From positions 248,001 through 312,000 of the forward strand of contig NZ_CTEJ01000001.1 of NCBI RefSeq assembly GCF_001282625.1: a stretch of 64,000 nt of DNA, written 5' to 3'. The notes under the pieces are model-generated. The model searched no databases. It had not been told where the DNA came from and was given only the letters and a program-made list of their open reading frames with translations. Source of the DNA: Lascolabacillus massiliensis. GTDB lineage: Bacteria > Bacteroidota > Bacteroidia > Bacteroidales > Dysgonomonadaceae. The translations under genes and the position numbers were made by a program. Every line of letters starts with the position of its first letter. The stretch's first letter is position 1. This document shows, piece after piece, positions 8,227-16,755 of the stretch.

Positions 8227-9015
8227 ATGAATAGTATTTCGAATTTGGCATTTGTACATCCGGAAGCCAAACTAGGAGACAATGTTGTCGTAGAAGCATT
8301 TGCATTTGTAGATCAAAACACTGAGATAGGTGATGGAACACGAATAATGTCTCATGCAACAGTGCTATATGGTTCAAGAATAGGTAAAAACTGTACAATA
8401 TTCCCACATGCTACTATTGCAGGTATACCACAAGATTTAAAGTTCCAGGGTGAAGATACAACTGCTGAAATTGGAGATAACACTACTGTAAGGGAGTGTG
8501 CAACTGTTAACAGAGGTACAGCATCCAAAGGTTTTACCAAGGTGGGAAAAGATTGTCTTCTAATGGCATATAGTCATGTGGCACACGATTGTGTCCTACA
8601 GAATAATATTATTATTGGCAACTCTACCCAACTGGCCGGTGAAGTAGAAATTGATGATTATGCAATTCTTAGCGGAGGCACTCTTGTTCATCAGTTCTCT
8701 CGAATCGGAGCACATACTATGATTCAGGGGGGATCAAAAATATCTAAAGATATTCCGCCATTTGTCATGGTTGGAAGAGAGCCGATTGTATATGTTGGAT
8801 TAAATGTTGTAGGTCTTCGACGTAGAGGTTATACCAGCGAAAAAATCAATTCTATACAGGAGATGTACAGATTTATTTATCAGTCAGGCTTAAATGTATC
8901 CCAGGCAACTGGCAAAATTGACAGTGAAATTCCAGAAAGTGAAGAACGAAAGATGATTTTGGACTTTATTCGTTTGTCCAGCCGCGGTATCGTTCGTGGT
9001 AATATGGAGGGGTAA
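8227..9015 (+). CDS. lpxA: Acyl-ACP--UDP-N-acetylglucosamine O-acyltransferase LpxA
   Basis: A 262-residue trimeric beta-helix acyltransferase performing the first step of lipid A synthesis. Hexapeptide repeats run from about residue 10 to 180, with the typical insertion IPQDLKFQGEDTTAEIG. The catalytic histidine is H120 in SHVAHDC. The C-terminal helical domain contains GLNVVGLRRRGYTSEKI. It is the last lipid A gene of the cluster. The stop is followed after 4 bases by aguA, so the two unrelated functions appear translationally linked in one transcript. Confidence 0.97.
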   Translation: MNSISNLAFVHPEAKLGDNVVVEAFAFVDQNTEIGDGTRIMSHATVLYGSRIGKNCTIFPHATIAGIPQDLKFQGEDTTAEIGDNTTVRECATVNRGTASKGFTKVGKDCLLMAYSHVAHDCVLQNNIIIGNSTQLAGEVEIDDYAILSGGTLVHQFSRIGAHTMIQGGSKISKDIPPFVMVGREPIVYVGLNVVGLRRRGYTSEKINSIQEMYRFIYQSGLNVSQATGKIDSEIPESEERKMILDFIRLSSRGIVRGNMEG

Positions 9016-9019
9016 TAGC

Positions 9020-10042
9020 ATGCTTCAGATTTATTATCCGGCTGAGTGGTCACCTCAAAGTTGTATACAGATCACATGGCCTCACTCAGGTACCGACTGG
9101 GCTGATGTCCTTGAAGAGGTGACTTTAAGCTATATCACGTTATCAAAAGAAATTCTAAAGAGAGAAAAGCTTCTGATTGTTATTCCTCGTGGATATAATA
9201 TAAAAGATCATTTTACAGAAGATGAACTGGCTAATTTAATCTATACTGAGGTTGATAGCAATGATACATGGGCACGTGATCATGGTGCAATTTCAGTATT
9301 TGTTGAAGGTAAACCAGTATTGCTTGATTTTGGATTTAATGGCTGGGGGCTAAAGTTTGCATCAAACTTTGATAATCAGATTACGAGCAGATTATTTGAG
9401 AATTCATTGTTTAATGAGTCAGTAAGTTATCAGAATAACCTAAACTTTATACTGGAGGGTGGATCGATTGAATCTGACGGTAAAGGTACAATATTAACAA
9501 CTTCACAATGCCTTTTAGCTCCAAATCGCAATCAGCCTATGTCTAAGGATCAGATTGAGGATTATCTTAAAAAAACTCTCGGTGCTGAAAGAATCTTGTG
9601 GCTAAATCATGGATATCTTGCGGGTGACGATACAGATAGTCATGTTGATACTCTTGCGCGTTTTTGTAATGAGAATACTATTGCCTATGTAAAATGTGAA
9701 GATGTTACAGATGAGCATTATACTGAACTTAAAGCAATGGAGGATGAACTCAAATCATTTGTTACTCTTACAGGTGAAAAGTATAATCTTGTTGCAATGC
9801 CTATGGCTGATGCTTTATATGGAGACAGTGGACGTTTACCTGCCACATATGCCAACTTTATAATTTTAAATGAAGCTGTTTTGGTCCCTATATACGGTTC
9901 ATCCAAAGATCAGGTTGCTATAGAGTTATTGCAACAAGTGTTCCCGGATCGTGATATTGTTGGTATTGATAGCCGTCCGTTTATAAAGCAGCATGGGTCT
10001 CTTCATTGCTTGACAATGCAGTTTCCGGAGGGTTTTTTATAA
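9020..10042 (+). CDS. aguA: Agmatine deiminase
   Basis: A 340-residue enzyme of the guanidino-group-modifying (GME/PPADI) superfamily, converting agmatine to N-carbamoylputrescine and ammonia. The ATG at 9020 is preferred over one eight codons upstream: GGAGGGG lies just before it and it clears the lpxA stop. Visible residues include the NDTWARDHG motif (W84, R86, D87), LEGGSIESDG, the catalytic-type GDDTDSHVD (H208, D210), and the nucleophile C330 in GSLHCLTMQ. The neighbouring aguB completes the route to putrescine. Length and motifs are normal. Confidence 0.95.
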   Translation: MLQIYYPAEWSPQSCIQITWPHSGTDWADVLEEVTLSYITLSKEILKREKLLIVIPRGYNIKDHFTEDELANLIYTEVDSNDTWARDHGAISVFVEGKPVLLDFGFNGWGLKFASNFDNQITSRLFENSLFNESVSYQNNLNFILEGGSIESDGKGTILTTSQCLLAPNRNQPMSKDQIEDYLKKTLGAERILWLNHGYLAGDDTDSHVDTLARFCNENTIAYVKCEDVTDEHYTELKAMEDELKSFVTLTGEKYNLVAMPMADALYGDSGRLPATYANFIILNEAVLVPIYGSSKDQVAIELLQQVFPDRDIVGIDSRPFIKQHGSLHCLTMQFPEGFL

Positions 10043-10152
10043 ACATATATACTATAGTTTTTAATCTGTGAGCTACGTGAAAACAATGAGTGTAGTTTTA
10101 ATGTTGACTATTAAGGTATATAATTAGAAATTTCATCTTAATATAATTTATT

Positions 10153-11025
10153 ATGAAGGTTGGAATAATTCAACAGGCAAACAGTGCTGATATAACAGAC
10201 AATATCCATAAATTAAAAGAGAAAATAAGACAACTTGCAAATAGCGGTGCAGAGCTGATTGTGATGCAAGAGCTTCATAACGGGCTTTATTTCTGCCAGA
10301 CTGAAGATACTGAAGTGTTTGATCAGGCAGAAACAATTCCGGGTCATTCAACTGATACTTTTGGTGAGTTGGCTAAGGAGTTAGGTGTTGTAATTGTTTT
10401 ATCGCTCTTTGAGAAAAGAGCAGCCGGACTATATCATAATACTGCTGTAGTATTGGAAAAGGATGGATCTATTGCAGGAATATACCGTAAAATGCATATT
10501 CCGGATGATCCTGCCTATTATGAAAAGTTCTACTTCACACCAGGTGATTTGGGCTTTAATCCAATTGACACTTCTGTCGGACGATTAGGTGTACTGGTTT
10601 GTTGGGATCAATGGTATCCTGAAGCTGCACGGATGATGGCATTGTCGGGTGCTGAAATGCTGATTTATCCTACTGCAATAGGATGGGAGTCATCTGACAG
10701 TGATGAAGAGAAGCAACGTCAGCTGGAGGCATGGATCACAGTACAGCGCGGACATGCAATTGCTAATGGAGTTCCGGTTATCTCTGTAAATCGTACAGGT
10801 CATGAGACCGATCCATCAGGTCAGACAAATGGTATTCAGTTTTGGGGTAATAGTTTTATTTGCGGTCCTCAGGGAGAGTTTATATTCAAAGCAGATGAAA
10901 ATGAGATTACCCATATTGTTGAGATCGATAAAAAAAGAACAGAGAATGTAAGACGCTGGTGGCCATTCTTCCGTGATCGTCGTATTGATGAGTATGGAGA
11001 ATTAACTAAACGATGGATAGACTAG
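10153..11025 (+). CDS. aguB: N-carbamoylputrescine amidase
   Basis: A 290-residue nitrilase-superfamily enzyme that hydrolyses N-carbamoylputrescine to putrescine, CO2 and ammonia. The Glu-Lys-Cys triad is E40 (VMQELHNG), K113 (YRKMHIPDDP) and C150 (VLVCWDQWYPE). The segment YYEKFYFTPGD is characteristic of this amidase clade. It follows aguA by 110 bases, and the pair forms the agmatine route to putrescine used by many anaerobes lacking ornithine decarboxylase. A bidirectional terminator follows. Confidence 0.95.
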   Translation: MKVGIIQQANSADITDNIHKLKEKIRQLANSGAELIVMQELHNGLYFCQTEDTEVFDQAETIPGHSTDTFGELAKELGVVIVLSLFEKRAAGLYHNTAVVLEKDGSIAGIYRKMHIPDDPAYYEKFYFTPGDLGFNPIDTSVGRLGVLVCWDQWYPEAARMMALSGAEMLIYPTAIGWESSDSDEEKQRQLEAWITVQRGHAIANGVPVISVNRTGHETDPSGQTNGIQFWGNSFICGPQGEFIFKADENEITHIVEIDKKRTENVRRWWPFFRDRRIDEYGELTKRWID

Positions 11026-11048
11026 GAAATAATCTTGAATAATCGAAT

Positions 11049-11084
11049 AAAAAAAGGCCGAACAATGAACTGTTCGGCCTTTAA
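11049..11084. terminator. Bidirectional terminator between aguB and the convergent lipoprotein gene
   Basis: GGCCGAACA and TGTTCGGCC form a perfect nine-pair stem around ATGAAC-like loop bases, with an A-run on the left and TTT on the right, so it can end transcription from both sides. Confidence 0.85.
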
Positions 11085-11107
11085 ATTGAAAGCACATTCT
11101 GAAAAAA

Positions 11108-12382
11108 TTATCTGCGTCCTGAAGAGCTTCTGCTACTAGTTTCTGTATTTCTGCTATTTGAATTTCCAGATCCTGAAGAGCTGCTCCTGTTATTTGTTGA
11201 TGATGAACTTGATCTTACAGTAGTACTTCTGCTATTACTGCTGGTTGAACTTTGAGATCCTACAGTTGAAGTTCTATTGCTTGATGTAGTTCTTGATGGG
11301 CTTACTCTTGTATTGTTATTACTGTTATTAGTACTTACAGAATTTACTGTTGAACTCCTGTTAGTTGAAGTGCTTCTATTAGCCGGTTCAGCGGTTGAGC
11401 TTCTGTTAGTGGTTGTATTTCTGTTAGCCGGTTCGGCAGTTGCATTTCTGTTTGTAGTAGTACTTCTGTTTGCAGGATTTACAGTTGCATTTCTGTTTGT
11501 AGAAGAGCTTCTGTTGTTAGAGTCAATAGTTGAGTTTCTGTTAGTAGAAGAGCTTCTATCTGTAGAATTAATGGTAGAGGTCCTGTTAGTATTCCTGCTG
11601 GCACCACTCTCAGGACGATAAACGCTTACTGTATTGTTACTAACTCTTGTGTTTCTTGCTGAGCGATTATCTGTACTCTCTAATCTCATAACAGTTGCTT
11701 TTCTGCCTGTTGTCTGCTCATATTCTCTGACTGTTGGGCCACTATAATAACGATTATCGTTATAGATATATGTATTGTTGATTATAGTTGTTTTGTTATA
11801 AATTGCCGGACTGTATCTGTTATAATATCTTTTCATATTGCGGTGATACATATATTTGTGAGGAAGGAAAGTCCAGTAGCTTCCAGGGATATTTATATTT
11901 ATGTTTATATTGATCCCGGGTCCCATTGGTGCCCAGCCATAGTATCCACCTCCACTTCTCCAGCTTACCCAGGCAGGTGCCCACTCATATCCGGGTACCC
12001 AGGCCCATCCATAAAAGTCATCATAGTACCAGCGACCGTAGTGGAATGGAGCCCATCCCCAAGAGTAATCTGATACCCAGGTATTGCCATAATCTGTCAT
12101 TACCCAGTAACCATTTGTGGCATACGGATGAAAGTTTCTGCCCACGTTAGGAACCCATACGCGACCGTAGCGACCGTTATTTATCCATCTGCCATGAGGT
12201 CTGAGTTCATTGTAGAACACATTGAAATTCACCCCTACGCGATCATAATCGGCGTAATAATACTCATCCTCGTAGTAATCACCATATCCTTGAGAGTATA
12301 CTTCTCTTGTTGAGAAACATGATGTTAACAGCAAGGTTAGTATTGCTAGAGTGATCTGGTGTTTTAATGCTTTTGCTTTCAT
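11108..12382 (-). CDS. DUF6600-like aromatic/Gly-rich lipoprotein with a 15-residue Asn/Ser/Thr repeat tail
   Basis: A 424-residue protein counted from ATG at 12382; a longer frame to 12439 would bury the signal peptide. Residues 1-22 form a lipoprotein signal ending in the lipobox LLTSC. The middle part (about 45-200) is very rich in Trp, Tyr and Gly (YSWGWAPFHYGRW, YGWAWVPGYEWAP), as in the DUF6600/YXWGXW type of surface proteins. The C-terminal 180 residues are low-complexity Ser/Thr/Asn/Arg with five 15-residue repeats. Export to the envelope is likely; the function is unknown. It stands between two terminators with the rnf operon behind it. Confidence 0.75.
   Translation of the reverse strand: MKAKALKHQITLAILTLLLTSCFSTREVYSQGYGDYYEDEYYYADYDRVGVNFNVFYNELRPHGRWINNGRYGRVWVPNVGRNFHPYATNGYWVMTDYGNTWVSDYSWGWAPFHYGRWYYDDFYGWAWVPGYEWAPAWVSWRSGGGYYGWAPMGPGININININIPGSYWTFLPHKYMYHRNMKRYYNRYSPAIYNKTTIINNTYIYNDNRYYSGPTVREYEQTTGRKATVMRLESTDNRSARNTRVSNNTVSVYRPESGASRNTNRTSTINSTDRSSSTNRNSTIDSNNRSSSTNRNATVNPANRSTTTNRNATAEPANRNTTTNRSSTAEPANRSTSTNRSSTVNSVSTNNSNNNTRVSPSRTTSSNRTSTVGSQSSTSSNSRSTTVRSSSSSTNNRSSSSGSGNSNSRNTETSSRSSSGRR
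11354..11578 (-). repeat. Five tandem 45-bp (15-residue) units inside the lipoprotein gene
   Basis: The translated units read like STIDSNNRSSSTNRN, ATVNPANRSTTTNRN and ATAEPANRNTTTNRS, five in a row and 225 bases in all, with clear divergence between units. The period is a multiple of three, so changes in copy number would keep the frame. Low-complexity sequence continues toward the C-terminus without a strict period. Confidence 0.8.
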
Positions 12383-12492
12383 ATCCGTAATCTTTAATAA
12401 GTGGAACTTCTTTAATTTAACATTAAGACAAAAATTCAAAATAATGGTTTAACAATATCTCAATTAAATATTATGTTTCTATTCTGTTTGAT

Positions 12493-12525
12493 AAAAAAAG
12501 CTGTCAAATAAACTATGACAGCTTT
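12493..12525 (-). terminator. Rho-independent terminator after rnfA
   Basis: On the minus strand AAAGCTGTCA pairs with TGACAGCTTT around a ten-base loop and is followed by a run of seven T. It closes the rnf operon, 33 bases after the rnfA stop. Confidence 0.85.
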
Positions 12526-12557
12526 AAATTAGTTTGTTTATTACCTTCTTATAAAGT

Positions 12558-13139
12558 TTAAAATACCTGATCGATACCAGAAAATCCCATAAAAGCCATT
12601 GCAATTATACCAGCAGTAATTAAAGCAATTGGGATATCTTTCATTGCTTTTGGTACTTTTGTTAATGCTAGCTGTTCACGAATACTTGAGAATATTATAA
12701 TAGCAATTGCATAACCAATAGCTGTGGCTACAGCATATATCACAGATTCAAGCAGGTTGAAATCTTTTTGTATTACAAGTATAGCAACACCCAGAATCAC
12801 ACAGTTAGTAGTAATCAGCGGAAGAAATACCCCCAATGCTTCATACAGAGCAGGAGATGTTTTTTTTAGTACAATTTCAACCATTTGTACTAATGATGCA
12901 ATTATAAGTATAAATGATATTGTTTGCAGATATTGCAGATTAAATGGCTCCAAAATTCCTTTTTGAATAAGATAAGTAACAATTGTTGAAATTGTTAAAA
13001 CGAACATTACAGCCACTCCCATACCTATTGCTGTATCCACTTTCTTAGACACACCAAGAAATGGGCATATACCCAAAAACTGTGCAAATACTACGTTATT
13101 TACAAAAATTGCTACTATTATAATTCCTATAAGTTCCAT
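12558..13139 (-). CDS. rnfA: Rnf complex membrane subunit RnfA
   Basis: A 193-residue, six-helix integral membrane protein of the RnfA/NqrE family, beginning with a long membrane segment and carrying VFAQFLGICPFLGVSKKVDTA, whose buried Cys pairs with that of RnfE to hold an intramembrane iron-sulfur cluster in Rnf/Nqr complexes. The second conserved stretch, LPLITTNCVILG, is present. Last gene of the operon, 12 bases after rnfE. The complex oxidises ferredoxin with NAD+ and exports Na+ or H+. Confidence 0.95.
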   Translation of the reverse strand: MELIGIIIVAIFVNNVVFAQFLGICPFLGVSKKVDTAIGMGVAVMFVLTISTIVTYLIQKGILEPFNLQYLQTISFILIIASLVQMVEIVLKKTSPALYEALGVFLPLITTNCVILGVAILVIQKDFNLLESVIYAVATAIGYAIAIIIFSSIREQLALTKVPKAMKDIPIALITAGIIAMAFMGFSGIDQVF

Positions 13140-13151
13140 AATAATTGATTA

Positions 13152-13751
13152 TTAGTTTGTTTGTCTTTTCCTCTGGATACTATTGAAAATAGATATCATA
13201 TAACCCAGAACAATAAATGCACCAGGTGCGAGAATAAATAATAGTGATCCGAAATGTTCAGGATATATATTAAAAGAAAAAATTGTACCGGCACCTAAAA
13301 GTTCTCTGACTGATCCCAATATTGTTAGTGAAAGTGTAAATCCCAAACCCATACCGGCTCCATCGAAGATTGATGAAACTACACTGTTTTTTGCAGCAAA
13401 AGATTCAGCCCTTCCTAATACAATACAGTTTACTACTATAAGTGGTAAAAATATTCCGAGACTTTCTGCCAATGCTGGTACATAAGCATTCATAATCATC
13501 TCGATAACAGTAACAAATGTCGCAATAACAACTATAAATGCCGGGATTCTGACCATATCTGGAATCATATTCTTCAGCATCGAAATAACTGCATTTGAGC
13601 ATATTAATACAAACATTGTAGCCAAACCCATACTCATACCGTTTATTGCAGAGCTTGTTGTTGCCAAAGTTGGACACATACCGAGCAGCAGAACGGTTAT
13701 CGGGTTCTCTTTTATTATTCCGTTAAGCAGCACATTAAAGTTTTTATTCAT
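13152..13751 (-). CDS. rnfE: Rnf complex membrane subunit RnfE
   Basis: A 199-residue six-helix membrane protein of the RnfE/NqrD family, paralogous to RnfA. It carries LLGMCPTLATTSSAINGMSMG at the first conserved loop, and LPLIVVNCIVLGRAESFAA at the second, where the Cys is part of the family pattern. Its start overlaps the end of rnfG by eight bases, indicating translational coupling. Together with RnfA it forms the symmetrical core of the ion-translocating complex. Confidence 0.95.
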   Translation of the reverse strand: MNKNFNVLLNGIIKENPITVLLLGMCPTLATTSSAINGMSMGLATMFVLICSNAVISMLKNMIPDMVRIPAFIVVIATFVTVIEMIMNAYVPALAESLGIFLPLIVVNCIVLGRAESFAAKNSVVSSIFDGAGMGLGFTLSLTILGSVRELLGAGTIFSFNIYPEHFGSLLFILAPGAFIVLGYMISIFNSIQRKRQTN

Positions 13752-14421
13752 TGCTTATTTCCTCCTCTGTTAGTTCGACTTCTTCAGTAGAATTATTTTC
13801 ATTATCCCATGTACTATCTGTAGCACCGGTAGTAGTATCTACATTACTATTTGTATATGCAGTATATGCTCTGTTTACTGCTTCTAAAAATGCTCTGGAG
13901 GTTATAGTTGAAGCTGTAATAGCATCAATTTCGCCTCCATCTTTTGAAACAGATAATAACCCTTCCGAAAGGTTTCTGTTAATAATTGATTGAGACGGTT
14001 TCGCAGAATCTTTAAACCATACATCCATTTTTGATCCTAATCCTGGTGTTTCGGCATGTTGCAGTATAGCGTAGTTTAAAATCTTATCTTTATTATCAAA
14101 GCCTACAATAATTTGAATTTCACCGCCAAAGCCTGATGCATTACTATTTATAGCGTATCCAACTATTTCATCACCTTTTTTTGCAGGGTAAACAAGAAGT
14201 GAATCACCGCTTCCATCAGCCATTAAATAAGCTTCTTCAACCGGGTTGTTGTCAAATTCCGGAACCACTACTCCAATTGCGTTCTGTAATTTCATCGCCT
14301 TTGCTGCTGCTATAGGTTCAGCTGTCAGCTTATTAACCTGTGCAAGTAGAATAGCTACTGTAAGACAGATCAAAAAAAGCGAAAGAAACATATTCTTAAA
14401 AGTCGATTTTAATTTAGCCAT
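13744..14421 (-). CDS. rnfG: Rnf complex FMN-binding subunit RnfG
   Basis: A 225-residue protein with one N-terminal membrane helix (about 8-28) and a periplasmic FMN-binding domain. The flavin-attachment region reads DAITASTITSRAFLEAVN. Related subunits have S-G-A-T here; this one has T-A-S-T, but the acceptor Thr of the motif is kept. The C-terminus is extended by an acidic, Thr/Glu-rich tail (about 195-225) of unknown use. Overlaps rnfD by eight bases and rnfE by eight bases, all in one operon. Confidence 0.93.
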   Translation of the reverse strand: MAKLKSTFKNMFLSLFLICLTVAILLAQVNKLTAEPIAAAKAMKLQNAIGVVVPEFDNNPVEEAYLMADGSGDSLLVYPAKKGDEIVGYAINSNASGFGGEIQIIVGFDNKDKILNYAILQHAETPGLGSKMDVWFKDSAKPSQSIINRNLSEGLLSVSKDGGEIDAITASTITSRAFLEAVNRAYTAYTNSNVDTTTGATDSTWDNENNSTEEVELTEEEISNE

Positions 14422-15379
14422 TTTTTACTACCTCCCCGAATCTTTTAGGTGATGTATAATTATTAATTAATGGTGTAAACGCATTCATAAGGAGAATTGC
14501 AAATGATACACCTTCGGGATATGCTCCCCATAGACGAATAGCAACTGTTATTACTCCGATACCGCAACCAAAGATAATCATACCCTTTTTGGTCATAGGT
14601 GATGTCACATAGTCGGTTGCCATAAAAACAGCACCCAGCATAAGACCACCAGAAAAGAGATGTATTAAAGGATTGTATAAGGCAATAGGATTAAAAATAT
14701 ATATAATACCGGTGAACAATGCCACAGTAGCCAGTATCGAAATTGGGATATGCCATGTAATAACCCTTTTCCAGAGAAGATAGATCAGACCAATTAATAT
14801 GGCAACAACACTCATCTCTCCAAGAGAACCAGCTTCAAAACCAAGAAACATATCCTGTAATGCTGGCAACAATTCAGGTTGATACTTTATATTGCTTAGA
14901 ACTGTAGCAGAACTTACTGCATCTGTTGTTGATCTAACCATTGCTGATGGCCAGGTTGTCATCTGAGCAGGGAATGAGATCAATAGAAATATACGTCCTG
15001 CTATAGCGGGATTAAAAATGTTGTTACCTAATCCTCCAAACGACAGTTTAACTACCCCAATGGCGAATAAACATCCGATTGCCAAAATCCATATAGGCAA
15101 GTTTGAAGGTACATTAAATGCAAGTAATACGCCTGTTATTATAGCTGAGCCATCTAAAACGGTTGGCTTTCTCTTCATAATGTATTTCATGATGAGATAT
15201 TCAAATCCAACACAAAATATAACTGAAAAGAGTGTGATTAGAAGTGCATCTAATCTGAAAACGTATAATGCTATCAAAAACGCTGGAATCAACGCAATGA
15301 GAACATGATACATGTTTTTTTCAATACTGTCGCCGCTATGCACATGTGGTGATGGCGAGACAATTAATTTGTTTTCCAT
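14414..15379 (-). CDS. rnfD: Rnf complex membrane subunit RnfD
   Basis: A 321-residue polytopic membrane protein of the RnfD/NqrB family with some nine hydrophobic segments. It begins with the soluble LIVSPSPHVHSGDS motif found in RnfD. The covalent FMN site is TDAVSSATVLS, with the Thr of SSAT as expected acceptor, and GLGNNIFNPA and ATDYVTSPMTKKG are further family signatures. It lies between rnfC (19-base gap) and rnfG (8-base overlap). Confidence 0.95.
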   Translation of the reverse strand: MENKLIVSPSPHVHSGDSIEKNMYHVLIALIPAFLIALYVFRLDALLITLFSVIFCVGFEYLIMKYIMKRKPTVLDGSAIITGVLLAFNVPSNLPIWILAIGCLFAIGVVKLSFGGLGNNIFNPAIAGRIFLLISFPAQMTTWPSAMVRSTTDAVSSATVLSNIKYQPELLPALQDMFLGFEAGSLGEMSVVAILIGLIYLLWKRVITWHIPISILATVALFTGIIYIFNPIALYNPLIHLFSGGLMLGAVFMATDYVTSPMTKKGMIIFGCGIGVITVAIRLWGAYPEGVSFAILLMNAFTPLINNYTSPKRFGEVVKNG

Positions 15380-15398
15380 ATCCTACTATTAATATGCT

Positions 15399-16730
15399 TT
15401 AATTTTTTCTTGCTCTGATAATTGTATTTACTTTGCCTTTACCCAATTTAATGTAATCAAGCAGAGGGCGATGTGAAGGACAAGTGTAACTGCATGATCC
15501 ACACTCTATACAATCAGTGATATAATTTGATTCCGCACGATCCCATACCTCATACTCAGTAAGATTCATAAGTAATGTAGGATTGAGTCCCATAGGGCAT
15601 ACACTAATACATTTTGTACAGCGTATGCAGTCTCTCATAGCCTCACGCTTAGCTTCAAGGGTAGGGATTATTAAAATTCCTGAAGTACCTTTAGTTACAG
15701 GAATATCTACACTTGCAATCGCTTTGCCCATCATTGGTCCGCCACTGACTATTTTTCCAGTTGATTCAGGCAATCCGCCCGCTTTATCAATAAGATTACT
15801 TAGTGGTACTCCTATTCTGGACAATATGTTCATCGGTTGCTTTACATCATTACCTGTTACGGTAACAACTCGTTCTACAAGTGGTTTGTTTTTTTGTACT
15901 GCCTCATATATTGCGTAAATACTTCCAACATTTTGCACAACAGCTCCAACAGATATTGGTAAAGCTCCACTAGGAACTTGTCTGCCAATTAAAGCATCAA
16001 TAAGCTGTTTTTCACCACCCTGGGGATATTGTACTTTAAGTGCTTCTACAGAAATATTGGGATATGATTTGACCAGTTGTCTGAATCGTGAAATAGCATC
16101 TTTTTTGTTATTCTCAATTCCAATAATTGCTTTGCTAACTTTTAATGCCTTCATTACGATTGTTGTGCCAACTAAAATCTCTTCAGTTTTTTCAAGCATT
16201 AATGCATGATCCGAAGTGAGGTAAGGCTCACATTCAACCCCGTTTACAATTAATATTTCAGGTTTTGTTCCCGGTGGAGGTGTGAGTTTTACATGTGTTG
16301 GGAAAGTTGCACCACCCATTCCAACTATTCCGGCTTTTGATATTTTATCAAGTATTTCTTCCGAAGAAAAACTTAATTCTCTTATTAAATTACTACTTGT
16401 ATCAATTGAGTCTTCCCATTCATCACCCTCCGTTTTAATATAGATTGCATCTCTTCTATATCCGCTTGAGTCGAGAGCTTTATCTATTTTTAATACAGTC
16501 CCGGAAACTGGTGAGTGGATATTTGCTGATACATATCCTACCGATTTACCTATTTGAGTTCCTACTTTGACTTTATCTCCTTTTTTTACAATAGGCTGGC
16601 AAGGAGCTCCTATGTGTTGAGACAATGGTATAATCACCTGTTCAGGAATTTCAATTTCTTGTATTGATTTTCCTGCCGATATCTTATTCTCTTTAGGGTG
16701 AATACCGCCAATTCTGAATGTTTTTAACAT
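15399..16730 (-). CDS. rnfC: Rnf complex NADH-interacting subunit RnfC
   Basis: A 443-residue soluble subunit that binds FMN and NADH and relays electrons through two [4Fe-4S] clusters. Seen are the N-terminal sandwich-hybrid domain (GGIHPKENK), the Gly-rich nucleotide-binding segment GMGGATFPTHVKL, and the cluster motifs CIRCTKCISVCP and CIECGSCSYTCPSHRP near the C-terminus. The long Ala-rich C-terminal extension of enterobacterial RsxC is absent, as usual in Bacteroidota and clostridia. Sits between rnfB and rnfD. Confidence 0.96.
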   Translation of the reverse strand: MLKTFRIGGIHPKENKISAGKSIQEIEIPEQVIIPLSQHIGAPCQPIVKKGDKVKVGTQIGKSVGYVSANIHSPVSGTVLKIDKALDSSGYRRDAIYIKTEGDEWEDSIDTSSNLIRELSFSSEEILDKISKAGIVGMGGATFPTHVKLTPPPGTKPEILIVNGVECEPYLTSDHALMLEKTEEILVGTTIVMKALKVSKAIIGIENNKKDAISRFRQLVKSYPNISVEALKVQYPQGGEKQLIDALIGRQVPSGALPISVGAVVQNVGSIYAIYEAVQKNKPLVERVVTVTGNDVKQPMNILSRIGVPLSNLIDKAGGLPESTGKIVSGGPMMGKAIASVDIPVTKGTSGILIIPTLEAKREAMRDCIRCTKCISVCPMGLNPTLLMNLTEYEVWDRAESNYITDCIECGSCSYTCPSHRPLLDYIKLGKGKVNTIIRARKN

Positions 16731-16755
16731 ATAGTTTATTTCTTACAGATAAAGA

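Noticed and set aside
11354-11578. Regular 45-bp repeats that might be taken for a CRISPR array
   Set aside because: The repeats abut without spacers, diverge from unit to unit and read through as an open frame of Ser/Thr/Asn-rich protein.
11277-11621. Leu/Val-rich open frame on the plus strand opposite the lipoprotein repeats
   Set aside because: It is the antisense shadow of the Asn/Ser/Arg repeats; composition follows from the opposite strand's codons and no start signal is present.
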